Source: QWPN01 sp964545915
GTDB lineage: Bacteria; Planctomycetota; Planctomycetia; Pirellulales; UBA1268
Direction of reading: 5' to 3'
DNA length: 64,000 nucleotides
Assembly: GCA_964545915.1 (NCBI GenBank)
Contig: CAZJHQ010000004.1
Coordinates: 34,305 to 98,304, forward strand
This document shows positions 19,401 to 26,779 of this stretch, one piece after another (position 1 is the first letter of the stretch; each line of letters opens with the position of its first letter). The notes beneath the pieces are model-generated. The model saw nothing but the letters and a program-made list of their open reading frames with translations. It had not been told where the DNA came from and searched no databases. Both the position numbers and the translations under genes were made by a program.

Positions 19401-19813
19401 ATCTCGGCCTCGCGAACGAACCGCCGGCGGGCCGTCGCCGACAGCAGGGCCTCGGGTTTCGGCACCTTTACGGCCACGGGCCGCCGCAGGACCGTGTCAA
19501 ATCCCTCCCAGACGGTGGCGCTGCCCCCTTCGCCCGCGAGCCGGCGGATTGTGTGCCGGCCGATCGCGCGGGGCATTTGGGCCGGAGCCACGGCTGGCAC
19601 CGCGCCATCGGCCGCGGCCGCTTGCCGCAGGAGCAGCATGGTGTCGACGAGGTCAGAGACGCGGGGATCGATCGGTCCCTCGGTGTCGAGGCCCGGAGGG
19701 CCGCCATCCGCGTCTGCGAACCCGCCGAAGTAATCGTCGAGTGCCGCGGCTCTTTCGAGCGTCCGCTCGGCGACCGGTTCGTCGCGTGCCGGATCGTCAG
19801 GAAAGACTGCCAT
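16472..19813 (-). CDS. Ser/Thr protein kinase with WD40 repeats, membrane-bound
   Basis: 1113-residue kinase. Residues about 85-365 are a Hanks-type kinase: glycine loop AGEGGSATVW, lysine in VAVKVPKP (about 116), catalytic loop VHRDIKPAN (Asp about 211), LGDFGLGK (Asp about 249) and GTPAWMAPEQ. A single transmembrane helix lies at about 401-423 (AGLTAAAVAASFVAVWAG), then a coiled-coil-like linker. The C-terminal 600 residues are WD40 beta-propeller repeats (VNDVAFSPDGTLLASVGQDG and similar). The glycine loop is GEGG rather than GxGxxG in strict form. The start at 19813 follows the sigma-factor stop by 17 nt; an earlier in-frame start would overlap that gene. The co-operon order sigma factor, kinase, pilin suggests a signalling module of the ECF-STK kind common in planctomycetes. 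Confidence 0.92.
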   Translation of the reverse strand: MAVFPDDPARDEPVAERTLERAAALDDYFGGFADADGGPPGLDTEGPIDPRVSDLVDTMLLLRQAAAADGAVPAVAPAQMPRAIGRHTIRRLAGEGGSATVWEGFDTVLRRPVAVKVPKPEALLSATARRRFVREAEIAARLVHPHIVTIFDVGLDGGREFIAAEFCPGGSLAAWLDRHPGPLAPLVAARLVRALASAVAYAHDAGVVHRDIKPANILLVPPPDGMPPILWESNAPEPHGPGLTVKLGDFGLGKLHEDCAATDAVTQLTRSGTSIGTPAWMAPEQIDSSFGPIGPATDVHALGLLLHRLLTGRALRSGGTTAEIYRQVLFDEAVSADRDVRGVPSDLAAVCLKCLAKKSTDRYSSAAELAADLDRCLAGRPTMARPLSPVGRAGRWIRRRPLVAGLTAAAVAASFVAVWAGMERIREQRAAARHQAELRRQSAAAELRRGFEALRAGNVAKALEQLEATRALDPDLTDSLAGRWLERRTHGEREILLTPDAASARPRDLYAITLSTDGRRAAVAGADGVVRLISGLDGSPTTTSMAAHDEVNDVAFSPDGTLLASVGQDGRVRWWMVTDAGLVAAGMADPGAGPLYAAAFALDGRAIAVGGEDRTVRMVPLASADRPVEFFRFDQPPGKTPEVESIVFVDDRTLAASCGDAIVLLDATTGRTIRECVRPVELDRNKVFGSLTVSRDGTRLMACGTDRKAHVWDVATGDLLSSLPTHPAWVQDCCFLPDGGRVITACRDGGIRVFDTATGTALTRLVGHGGRVWSVAAEPTGTILSCGADGTVRRWDPRDAAGTAALHRYTIIDHDVTRIAEGPRRDGGRTMIILDASGAIWEMAVSDGRRRRIVPAADGRALEIAIDGARRRLAVSWAEARAVQVIDLDADAATASRVVPLPQPVDPRQALSCWSAADELLVCSRHGSLALIPADLSHAIPITAPLEDPVQALAVAPAGAARVATAGKHSVICHLPTPSGPAVAPPLEIAVGEETSAVAWSPDAGLVAYGTRSGRVMFFNPTSGHSRGSLVPHERQVNGIAFSRDGRILVSSAEDAVRISDVATQTTLDEIRPDWKINAVCLTADDGCVIIGGETADATRHESRLAVIELDRP

Positions 19814-19830
19814 GGTCGCACTCGAGGATG

Positions 19831-20475
19831 TCAGTCCGGCTCCGACACGTGCGCCACCGAGGCAGGCCAGCCATCGGACTGGCCGGCGAGTTCGGATTGC
19901 AGGCACTCCAGCGCGCGATACCAGAGTTTGCGAGCCGCCTCAGGGGATCGGCCGAGGTGGGGAGCCATGTCCACGAAGGACATGCCCTGCCAGTAGCGGA
20001 GTTCGAGCACGCGGCGGTAGTCGGCCGGCAGTCGGGCAAGCACGGCGTTGAGCATCGCGGCTTCCTCGCGGCGGATCGCCGAGCCGTCGGCCGTGTGGGA
20101 GAGCGCAGGGAGAATCTCTCCGGCCTGCTGTGCCGAAACCGTCGCGAGACTGATTTCGAGGGTGGCGTTCCGCTTCAGCGCGTCGCGATACCGCCGCACC
20201 GCATCGACGACGTTGTTGCGGAGAATACCCCGGAGCCAGGCGAACAGGGCCTCAGGCGAGGTGCCATTGAACTGGGTAAAGTCGCGCTGCGCATCGACGG
20301 CGGTTTCCTGGACGATGTCGGACGGGGCGATTTTCACCCGGACGTCGGCTGGCAGTTCGCGGGCCGCGATTCGCAGGAGCCGCGAGCGTGCGGCTTCGAA
20401 GATCTGCCCGATGGCGTCAGGCTCGCCGCGGCGTGCGGCGGCGAGTAGGTCGCGGATGTGCCCGCTGGCATCCAT
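19831..20475 (-). CDS. RNA polymerase ECF-type sigma factor
   Basis: 214-residue sigma-70 family protein of the ECF group. Region 2 contains the core-binding stretch (ALFAWLRGILRNNVVDAVRRYR) and the region 4 helix-turn-helix (LPADYRRVLELRYWQGMSF, then a helix with RSPEAARKLWYRAL). Start at ATG 20475 (MDASGH), with AAGG 9 nt upstream; a TTG six codons earlier is less likely. It is the first gene of the operon with the WD40 kinase and the DUF1559 protein. No anti-sigma gene is adjacent, so the kinase may take the control role, which is an inference. A hairpin lies just upstream of the start. Confidence 0.93.
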   Translation of the reverse strand: MDASGHIRDLLAAARRGEPDAIGQIFEAARSRLLRIAARELPADVRVKIAPSDIVQETAVDAQRDFTQFNGTSPEALFAWLRGILRNNVVDAVRRYRDALKRNATLEISLATVSAQQAGEILPALSHTADGSAIRREEAAMLNAVLARLPADYRRVLELRYWQGMSFVDMAPHLGRSPEAARKLWYRALECLQSELAGQSDGWPASVAHVSEPD

Positions 20476-20497
20476 GATCCATCGCCTTGCCAACCGA

Positions 20498-20516
20498 CAC
20501 GGCTGTCAAAGCCGTG
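20498..20516 (-). promoter_or_regulatory. Leader hairpin or operator before the ECF sigma gene
   Basis: Inverted repeat CACGGCT, loop of 5 nt, AGCCGTG, 22 nt upstream of the sigma-factor start. It is a candidate operator or 5'-leader stem. Its role is not shown by the sequence. Confidence 0.3.
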
Positions 20517-20694
20517 GGGAGAGAGGGAAAGGCCGGTGGGTACGCATGCGGGCCAGAATAGCCCCCTCGACGGCACTTCCGCAAGAATGAGCCCGTCGGT
20601 GCGCGATTCGCGAGCCGCGGGACCGTGCCTCGCGGCTCTGGCGTGACGGGGGCCGGATGCCACCCGCGCCCGCCACGGTGGCCGTTTGCTGGCC

Positions 20695-20865
20695 TCAGCC
20701 CCGCCCCTTCCTGCGTCCGGCCTTTGGCGGCGCGAAGCCGACGAATGTCCGGCACTGCTCACAGGGCGTCGTAGGGGGGGCGATGACGTGGAGGCCCCGA
20801 TGACCGCTCAGCCGGCCGACCTGTCCGATTCCAGAGCGGTTCACGAGCACCAGCTCGACCGTCAT
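20695..20865 (-). CDS. Possible small CxxC protein
   Basis: 56-codon frame from ATG 20865: a short beta-prone start (MTVELVLVNRSGIGQ), a CEQC motif near residue 34 and a basic Gly/Arg tail (KAGRRKGRG). Third codon positions are mostly G or C, as in nearby genes. There is a GAGAG immediately before the ATG, which is too close for a normal ribosome site. I do not recognise a family; it could be a small zinc-ribbon-like protein or a chance frame. Confidence 0.3.
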   Translation of the reverse strand: MTVELVLVNRSGIGQVGRLSGHRGLHVIAPPTTPCEQCRTFVGFAPPKAGRRKGRG

Positions 20866-20951
20866 CTCTCGTGTTGATCGAGCCGGTGTGAGCGACGAGA
20901 CTGAAGACCGTTGCAAACAGAAACCGTTGATTCGCTGCACCCACCGCACCC

Positions 20952-21482
20952 ATGATCGAAACCATGCTGGCCCGGATGCTGTTGCAGGTTGGCTACCGCA
21001 GCCGCTCGCTTGCGACCAACACGCGGCAGTTCCAGGCTGCCGCGACGGCGATCGAGAACCTGGTGGCGACGGCGCCCGAGTCGGTCCTGCGGGGCCGGCG
21101 GCCCACCGGGCCACTGCCCGGCGTCACGCCCGTGATGCAGGGCTGGTCGGCCTTCATGACGATCGACCACGTCAACGCGGTTCACGAGGCGATGCTCGAT
21201 CTGATCCCGCACCTGGAATCCGGTCGAGAGCCAAACGTCGGGGATATCAGCCGGTTCGATCATCCCGCTGAATGCGGGGCCGAGGTCATGCCGCGGTTCC
21301 GGGAGCTGGCCGCGCGGATCGCCGGCCTGCCGCAGTCGCATGCGTTCACCGGCCGCGGGAGGTTTCGGCACCCGGTCTTTGGCCGATTGAACAGTCGCGG
21401 GGCCTACGCTGTCTTGGCCTTCCACCTCCGGCTCCATGTGCCGCACGTCCGCCGCAGCATCGAGGTCAACGGCCGCTCGTGA
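20952..21482 (+). CDS. DinB-like four-helix protein
   Basis: 176-residue protein resembling the DinB/YfiT metal-dependent hydrolase-like superfamily. Seen: a helix with MQGWSAFMTIDHVNAVHEA, a phrase HPVFGRLNSRG and a C-terminal helix with closely spaced histidines (AFHLRLHVPHVRR), which fit the usual three-histidine metal site of DinB folds. Members act as bacillithiol or mycothiol transferases or have unknown roles. It stands alone, divergent from the ECF operon and convergent with the heme protein gene. The ribosome site is weak. Confidence 0.62.
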   Translation: MIETMLARMLLQVGYRSRSLATNTRQFQAAATAIENLVATAPESVLRGRRPTGPLPGVTPVMQGWSAFMTIDHVNAVHEAMLDLIPHLESGREPNVGDISRFDHPAECGAEVMPRFRELAARIAGLPQSHAFTGRGRFRHPVFGRLNSRGAYAVLAFHLRLHVPHVRRSIEVNGRS

Positions 21483-21571
21483 GCGTCATTCATTTCATTG
21501 GTCGCGGTCTTTTAGCACCGTCCGCGGCGGCGTCGGCCGACCTGGCCTTCCCGCTTCCTGCGATGGGCGAG

Positions 21572-23986
21572 TCATCGCGCCCGCAGTGCGGCCAGCAGGT
21601 CGGCACAGTCTTGCAGCGAAAGCACGGCTTCGAGGCCCACCGGCATGATCGACGTGGCGTGCTGCTGTGTTTCGTCGATCGCGCCGCGGCGGATCACCCG
21701 CTCCATGCCGCCGGCCATCCGCAGGGTCACGCTCCCCGGCGTTTCGGCCACGAGCAGACCGCTGACCGCGGTGCCATCGTTTAGCACGAACGTGGTGACG
21801 GTGTACCGCTGCTCCACGGCGCGGTTGGGGTCGAAGATCGCCTCGATCAACTGTGCGGGCGGCTTGCCGGCCACGGTGGCCAGGTCCGGCCCCACCTCGG
21901 GGCCCGCGCCGCCATGCTTATGGCAGGCGATGCAGCCACCGCGCTGGAGGACCTGCCGACCGCGGGCGGCGTCTCCCGGGAGCGTTGCCGCGGCGAGATA
22001 CCGGGCCACGATCTTCTGCCGATCGGGCTCAAACGAGCCGATCACGGGCAGCGCGGCGGGGCTCTGCAGGGAGGCCGCAGTCGGCCGCTGCTGGGCATCG
22101 AGCAGGCCGATCTCCGCGGGCATCAGGGCGTCGGCACCGGCGGCGGCGAGCGTTGTGCCGCGGACATGCGGCCATTCCTTGCGGAGGGCCTGCGTGAGTC
22201 CGTCTACCGAAAGCAGGCCCAGACCCCGCAGCGTGAACAGTGCCTGCACCCGCACCGGCTGCGACGGCGAAGCAGCCAGCGACCGCACGGCGGCCTCGTT
22301 CTCCACGCCGCCGCGTTCGAAGGCGAGCCGCTGCGCCGTGTCGCGGGCCCAGCCGGAGGGGGATGCGAGCTCGATCGCGGCGGGCTTCGTCGACTGGCCA
22401 TCCCGGGAGATCCGCCAGATGCGGCCCATCGTCTCGCCTCCGCGCAACTGCATGCGGCGGGCCATCTCGGCCGGCACCCACTCCGGGTGCTCGAGCACGA
22501 GGCGGTACATGTCGACGACGTACAGGCCGCCATCCGGTCCGGTGCGGGCCATCACCGGCCGGAACCAACGATCTTCGCTGGCGAGAAACTCACGTTCCGC
22601 ATCGTGCGGATGTCTGCGAGACGTGATCGTCGCCCCGGAGTAATCGAGAACCTGCCGCAGCACGACATGATGGGCCGGCTCGCAGATGAATAGGCAGTTG
22701 ACGCCGTCGGTGCCGAAGGCCGTGTCCCGGTAGGGCAGGGGATTGCAGGCCGACGTGACGGTGTTCGCCGTGGCGGGCTGGTTCAGCCGCCGCTCGAGAG
22801 GGCCCGCGGGAAACACCTGGCGGTCCGCGGTGAGATCGGCGCGGACGGAGCGGGCGACGAGGTCCGGATGCCGCTCGAGATAGCCCATCGGCAGCCAGTA
22901 GTGCCAGCCGGGCGTGGCGTTGTTGTTGCCGAACCAGTTGCCGAAATCGTCCCGCCACTTGCCGCACTGGGTGGCGCCGGTTTCGAGGCGAAACGCGCCG
23001 GTTCGCGGGTCGAAGCTGAAGTCGTTGCCACGGAGCGGAATCCGCGATCCCGTCCTCACGTTGACGATGTCGCCGCCGCTGTCGCCGTTGGCCCCGTGCA
23101 GCCAGCCGTCGAGGCCCCAGCAGAACCCGTTGACCAGATGCTGCGGGTTGCCCGCCTTGAAACCGGTGAACCATGGCTCGCGTGTGTCGCAGCGGCCGTC
23201 GCCGTCGTCGTCGCGGGCGTGGAAGATGTCGGGGACGCTCGCCACGAACACGCCCCCCTTCCAGCAGGCCAGGCCGGTGACATGCCTGAGGCCGTCGAGA
23301 AAGAGCGTGCTCTTCTCGTACCGGCCGTCGCCGTCGGCGTCTTCGAGGATCCGCACGCGGCCGGCCTGAAGCCCCCGGCCGGCGCCTTCGCCGGGGATGC
23401 CGTCCCGCCAGGTGACCTTGCCGTCGGACGTGGCTTCTCCCTCGGCGAACGGATAGTCGCCCATCTCCGCCACCCACATCCGGCCGCGTTCGTCCCAGTC
23501 GATGAACACCGGGTCCATCACCAGCGGCTCCGCCGCCACGAGCGTCGCGGTGAATCCGGGCGGTAGCCGCATGGCGCGGAGGGATTCCTGCGGGCTGCGC
23601 GGCCGCGGGCCGGGCACCCGCAGCAGCTCCTCGTAGGTCAGCCGCACGCCGCCGGCCTGCATCACGCCGTCGGCGAACGTCACCCCCGGACCGGTGAGCA
23701 GCGGCAGTGCGTGCTCGTCGCCCGGCTTGCCCTCCCGCATCACCCGCGTCCAGCCTGCCGTCCATCCCATGCTCGCCCTCACCCGATCGGGCGGCACGAA
23801 CAGGTAGACGCCGTAACCCTGCTCATGCGAGACGACCAGGTCGTCGTGGCCGTCGCCATCGAGATCGACCTTACACACGCCTGCCGCGGCCCGGGCGAGC
23901 GGCGGGAGTTCCACCGCGGTGGCTGATGCCATGCCGGCGGCCGCAAGCGCCGCGCAGGCCATGAACAGGGACACGCGGACGGTCAT
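21572..23986 (-). CDS. PVC-type heme-binding CxxCH protein with dehydrogenase-like propeller
   Basis: 804-residue secreted protein of the type common in Planctomycetes and Verrucomicrobia. An N-terminal signal peptide (RVSLFMACAALAAAGMASA) is followed by a DLDGDGHDDLVV calcium-loop-like segment. The middle is the membrane-bound-dehydrogenase-like domain (LPPGFTATLVAAEPLVMDPV, then DADGDGRYEKS). The C-terminal cytochrome-like domain has CIACH at about residue 685 and the family phrase EVGPDLATVAGK. It probably takes part in periplasmic oxidation of carbohydrates or similar. The ATG at 23986 overlaps the stop of the CBM6 gene (ATGA), so the two are coupled. Confidence 0.88.
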   Translation of the reverse strand: MTVRVSLFMACAALAAAGMASATAVELPPLARAAAGVCKVDLDGDGHDDLVVSHEQGYGVYLFVPPDRVRASMGWTAGWTRVMREGKPGDEHALPLLTGPGVTFADGVMQAGGVRLTYEELLRVPGPRPRSPQESLRAMRLPPGFTATLVAAEPLVMDPVFIDWDERGRMWVAEMGDYPFAEGEATSDGKVTWRDGIPGEGAGRGLQAGRVRILEDADGDGRYEKSTLFLDGLRHVTGLACWKGGVFVASVPDIFHARDDDGDGRCDTREPWFTGFKAGNPQHLVNGFCWGLDGWLHGANGDSGGDIVNVRTGSRIPLRGNDFSFDPRTGAFRLETGATQCGKWRDDFGNWFGNNNATPGWHYWLPMGYLERHPDLVARSVRADLTADRQVFPAGPLERRLNQPATANTVTSACNPLPYRDTAFGTDGVNCLFICEPAHHVVLRQVLDYSGATITSRRHPHDAEREFLASEDRWFRPVMARTGPDGGLYVVDMYRLVLEHPEWVPAEMARRMQLRGGETMGRIWRISRDGQSTKPAAIELASPSGWARDTAQRLAFERGGVENEAAVRSLAASPSQPVRVQALFTLRGLGLLSVDGLTQALRKEWPHVRGTTLAAAGADALMPAEIGLLDAQQRPTAASLQSPAALPVIGSFEPDRQKIVARYLAAATLPGDAARGRQVLQRGGCIACHKHGGAGPEVGPDLATVAGKPPAQLIEAIFDPNRAVEQRYTVTTFVLNDGTAVSGLLVAETPGSVTLRMAGGMERVIRRGAIDETQQHATSIMPVGLEAVLSLQDCADLLAALRAR

Positions 23987-24558
23987 GGCTTTTGCGGTGG
24001 CGCCGGTTCCTGCGGCCGGCGGAACGTCATGCAGTCGATGTCGCCGACATACCCCGACGCGCCGTCGGCATCCATCACCAGCTTCATGACCGTCCTGCCG
24101 GCGGGCACCCGCACGCCGTGGATGCGGATGGTCTGCAGTTTTGTCCACGCGCCGGTGTCGGGCACCTGGATCGGGCCGGTCGCGTCCTTGCCGTCGAACT
24201 CAATGTGGAACCGGCCGCCGACCTTCCCCGATGCGACGGGAATCTCCAGCGTGTAGGGCCCGGGGTCGGCGGCTTCCACCGTGTAGGTGAGCCATTCTCC
24301 GGCCCGCGCCCACCCGATGCCGTGGCCGTTGGAGGCGTCGGGCCGCCGCTCGATGTCGACCTGCGTTGGGCCGCGGTAGTCGGCGCCCTGGTTTTTCTCG
24401 GTCAGGTCGTGGTAGGCCACGCCGGCGTCTCCGGCGTCGAAGTCCTCGGCTTCGATGACGCCGGGGATGTGGCGGGGAGCGCCGCGAAACGGCCCGCCGG
24501 CAGCCCCGGCGGCGACCAGCAGCAGTGACAGGAACAAGCCCGGGGGGTGGATCTGCAT
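23983..24558 (-). CDS. Secreted carbohydrate-binding protein, CBM6-like
   Basis: 191-residue protein: signal peptide (LFLSLLLVAAGAAGGPF) then one CBM6-type beta-sandwich (IPGVIEAEDFDAGDAGVAYHD, GEWLTYTVEAADPGPYTLEI, a late GDIDCMTF). Such modules bind sugar polymers and in planctomycetes are often carried by, or sit beside, heme/dehydrogenase proteins. The start at 24558 directly precedes the signal peptide. Its stop overlaps the start of the CxxCH gene. The pair may act on the same polysaccharide-derived substrate, which is an inference. Confidence 0.8.
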   Translation of the reverse strand: MQIHPPGLFLSLLLVAAGAAGGPFRGAPRHIPGVIEAEDFDAGDAGVAYHDLTEKNQGADYRGPTQVDIERRPDASNGHGIGWARAGEWLTYTVEAADPGPYTLEIPVASGKVGGRFHIEFDGKDATGPIQVPDTGAWTKLQTIRIHGVRVPAGRTVMKLVMDADGASGYVGDIDCMTFRRPQEPAPPQKP

Positions 24559-24779
24559 CAGGGGGCCTCCAGGGATCGTGCGATATGCGGCCGAGTGCGG
24601 TGGGGGACTCGGAACCCCACCCACTATATAGAGGTTTCGGCCCACGGCGGAGCCCGGCGGCCGACGGTGGATTGTGCGGGGCGGCGGTGCGGCTCATAGG
24701 GAACGGGTTCCCGGCGCCCGGGCAACGACGACCGGGGGGCCCAGGCCGTTCCCGCAGGGCAAACGCCTGTTCCAACGAC

Positions 24780-24817
24780 ACTTGTCACAACGGCAGAAGG
24801 GGCCTACCCTTTGGCAT
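24780..24817 (+). promoter_or_regulatory. Putative promoter with small inverted repeat before marR-like gene
   Basis: TTGTCA (24782-24787), a 17-nt spacer and TACCCT form a weak sigma-70-like promoter. TTGTCACAA overlaps the -35 and could be an autoregulatory operator. Both are guesses from pattern and position. Confidence 0.3.
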
Positions 24818-25384
24818 ATGGCAGCGGTCGCACGCCTCTCCGCATCCGTTCCGGCCCCGGCGGCCTCGGGGAGCCTGTTTGATTCGCTCGAGCAGGAGGC
24901 CTATCTGCAGTTGTGGCGGACCTACGACCGGCTGCGGGAACTCGACGAGCGGGTCTTCGCCGCGCACGGTCTCAGCGCCCAGCAGTACAACGCCCTGCGG
25001 GTGCTGCGGGGGGCGGCCCCCCGGCCAATGGCCACCTCGGCGCTCGGTGCCCGGCTGGTCTCCCGAGCTCCCGACATGACTCGATTGCTCGACAAACTCG
25101 AGGAGCAGGGGCTCGTCCGTCGGCGGCGGAGCGAGGAGAACCGGCGGCTGGTCGAGGTCTGGATCACGCCGGCCGGCCGCGTGGCCGTCGACCGGCTCGC
25201 CGACGCGGTGCGGCAGTGCGGCCGCGACCAGCTCGGCCACCTCGACCGCAAGAGCCTGCGGTCGCTCATCGCCCTGCTGAAGCGGGCCCGTGATCCCCAC
25301 GACCGGGATGCCGCCGACGCCTGGCCTGGCAACGAGCGGCCGCCACGCACGAGCACGAGATCCACCCACAAGCCGGAGGAGTAA
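24818..25384 (+). CDS. MarR-family transcriptional regulator
   Basis: 188-residue regulator. The winged helix-turn-helix is clear: LSAQQYNALRVLRGA, then ALGARLVSRAPDMTRLLDKL and the wing LVRRRRSEENRRLVEVWITPAG. It starts at ATG 24818 (MAAVARL). Only 6 nt separate its stop from the FAD enzyme gene, so the two form an operon and the regulator may control it in response to a phenolic or aromatic ligand (inference from the MarR family). TTGTCACAA, a short inverted repeat, lies about 30 nt upstream of the start and overlaps a possible -35 (TTGTCA, then 17 nt, TACCCT). Confidence 0.88.
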   Translation: MAAVARLSASVPAPAASGSLFDSLEQEAYLQLWRTYDRLRELDERVFAAHGLSAQQYNALRVLRGAAPRPMATSALGARLVSRAPDMTRLLDKLEEQGLVRRRRSEENRRLVEVWITPAGRVAVDRLADAVRQCGRDQLGHLDRKSLRSLIALLKRARDPHDRDAADAWPGNERPPRTSTRSTHKPEE

Positions 25385-25390
25385 GCCGCG

Positions 25391-26665
25391 ATGATTCGCC
25401 AGAACGACATGCCGCACGCGGGCGATTCCCGGGAGCCCGACGTGATCGTGATCGGCGGCGGCCCATCGGGCACGGCCACGGCGACGCTCCTCGCCCAGCA
25501 GGGCCACGCGGTGCGGCTCCTCGAGCGGGAGCATTTTCCGCGATACCACATCGGCGAGTCACTCATCCCCGAGACCTTCTGGGTGCTTGATCGCCTCGGC
25601 ATCCTGCCCAAGCTCCGGCAGAGCCACTTCGTGAAGAAGCACAGCGTCCAGTTCGTCTCGGAGCACGGCCGGCTCTCCGAGCCCTTCTACTTCGCCGACC
25701 ATAAGCCGCACGAGAGTTCGCAGACCTGGCAGGTGCTGCGTGCCGAGTTCGACCAGCTCATGCTCGATCATGCGCGGGAGCACGGCGTGGACGTTCGCGA
25801 GGGCGTGCGGGTGCTCGAGGTGATCTTCGAGGGCAGCCGGGCCGTAGGCGTCCGCACCAGCGATGACGCCGGGCGTCAGCAGGAGATGCGGGCCCGCGTG
25901 ATCGTGGACGCGGCCGGCCAGAGCTGCGTGATCCAGGATCGGCTTGGGCTGCGGGAATGGGATCCCGTGCTCAAGAAGGCGGCGATCTGGACCTACTGGA
26001 AGGGGGCCCACCGCGATCGGGGCCGGGACGAGGGCGCCACCATGGTCATGCAGACGGAAGGCAAGAAGGGCTGGTTTTGGTACATCCCGCTGCATGAAGA
26101 CGTGATCAGCGTCGGCGTCGTGGCCCCGTACGACTACCTGTTCACCGACCGCGACACCAAGGACATCGAAAAGATCTATTTCGAGGAGGTGGCCCGCTGC
26201 CCGGGCGTGCAGCCGCGGATCGCCGCCGCCGAACGGGCCGGGCCGTTCCGGGCGGCGAAGGAGTATTCCTACCGCTCCCGGGAGGTCGCCGGCGACGGCT
26301 GGGTGCTCGTGGGCGACGCCTTCGGGTTCCTCGATCCGCTCTACTCGTCGGGCGTTCTGCTGGCGCTCAAGTCGGCCGCCTGTGCCGCCGACGCCATTCA
26401 CGAGGGGCTGACACGGAACGACACCTCCGCGGCCCAGCTCGGCAAGTGGGGGCCGGACTACATCGCCGGCATGGAGCGGATGCGCCGGCTCGTCTGCGAG
26501 TTCTACGACGGCCTCAACTTCGGCCGCTTTGTGCGGGAGAACCAGGACCGCAAGGGGCTCGTCACCGACGTGCTGATCGGCGACCTGTTCAAGCCCGACA
26601 TCGACGAGCTCTGGCCGCTCATGGACGCCATGAAGGCGACGGCCGAACCGACGCCGGCAGGCTGA
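25391..26665 (+). CDS. FAD-dependent monooxygenase, flavin-halogenase-like
   Basis: 424-residue flavoprotein. Rossmann motif VIVIGGGPSGTATATLLAQ near residue 18, a second FAD motif GDAFGFLDPLYSSG near 310, and GWFWYIPL near 235, which matches the WxWxIP motif of flavin-dependent halogenases. The phrase ESLIPETFWVLDRLGI also fits the PrnC/PltA/CmlS group and related geranylgeranyl-reductase-like enzymes. Many proteins with these motifs are not proven halogenases, so the reaction is left open: hydroxylation, halogenation or reduction. It is coupled to the MarR regulator (6-nt gap). No carrier-protein or biosynthetic cluster is adjacent. Confidence 0.82.
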   Translation: MIRQNDMPHAGDSREPDVIVIGGGPSGTATATLLAQQGHAVRLLEREHFPRYHIGESLIPETFWVLDRLGILPKLRQSHFVKKHSVQFVSEHGRLSEPFYFADHKPHESSQTWQVLRAEFDQLMLDHAREHGVDVREGVRVLEVIFEGSRAVGVRTSDDAGRQQEMRARVIVDAAGQSCVIQDRLGLREWDPVLKKAAIWTYWKGAHRDRGRDEGATMVMQTEGKKGWFWYIPLHEDVISVGVVAPYDYLFTDRDTKDIEKIYFEEVARCPGVQPRIAAAERAGPFRAAKEYSYRSREVAGDGWVLVGDAFGFLDPLYSSGVLLALKSAACAADAIHEGLTRNDTSAAQLGKWGPDYIAGMERMRRLVCEFYDGLNFGRFVRENQDRKGLVTDVLIGDLFKPDIDELWPLMDAMKATAEPTPAG

Positions 26666-26779
26666 GGCGAGACGGGGGAGCAGTTTCTGCGAGTGGCCGG
26701 GCGTGACTTCGGTTAAACTCGGGCGACCGCGGCCGCGGCGTCCGACAGCCGACGGCAATCGTTCCACGGGAGTTCCGTC

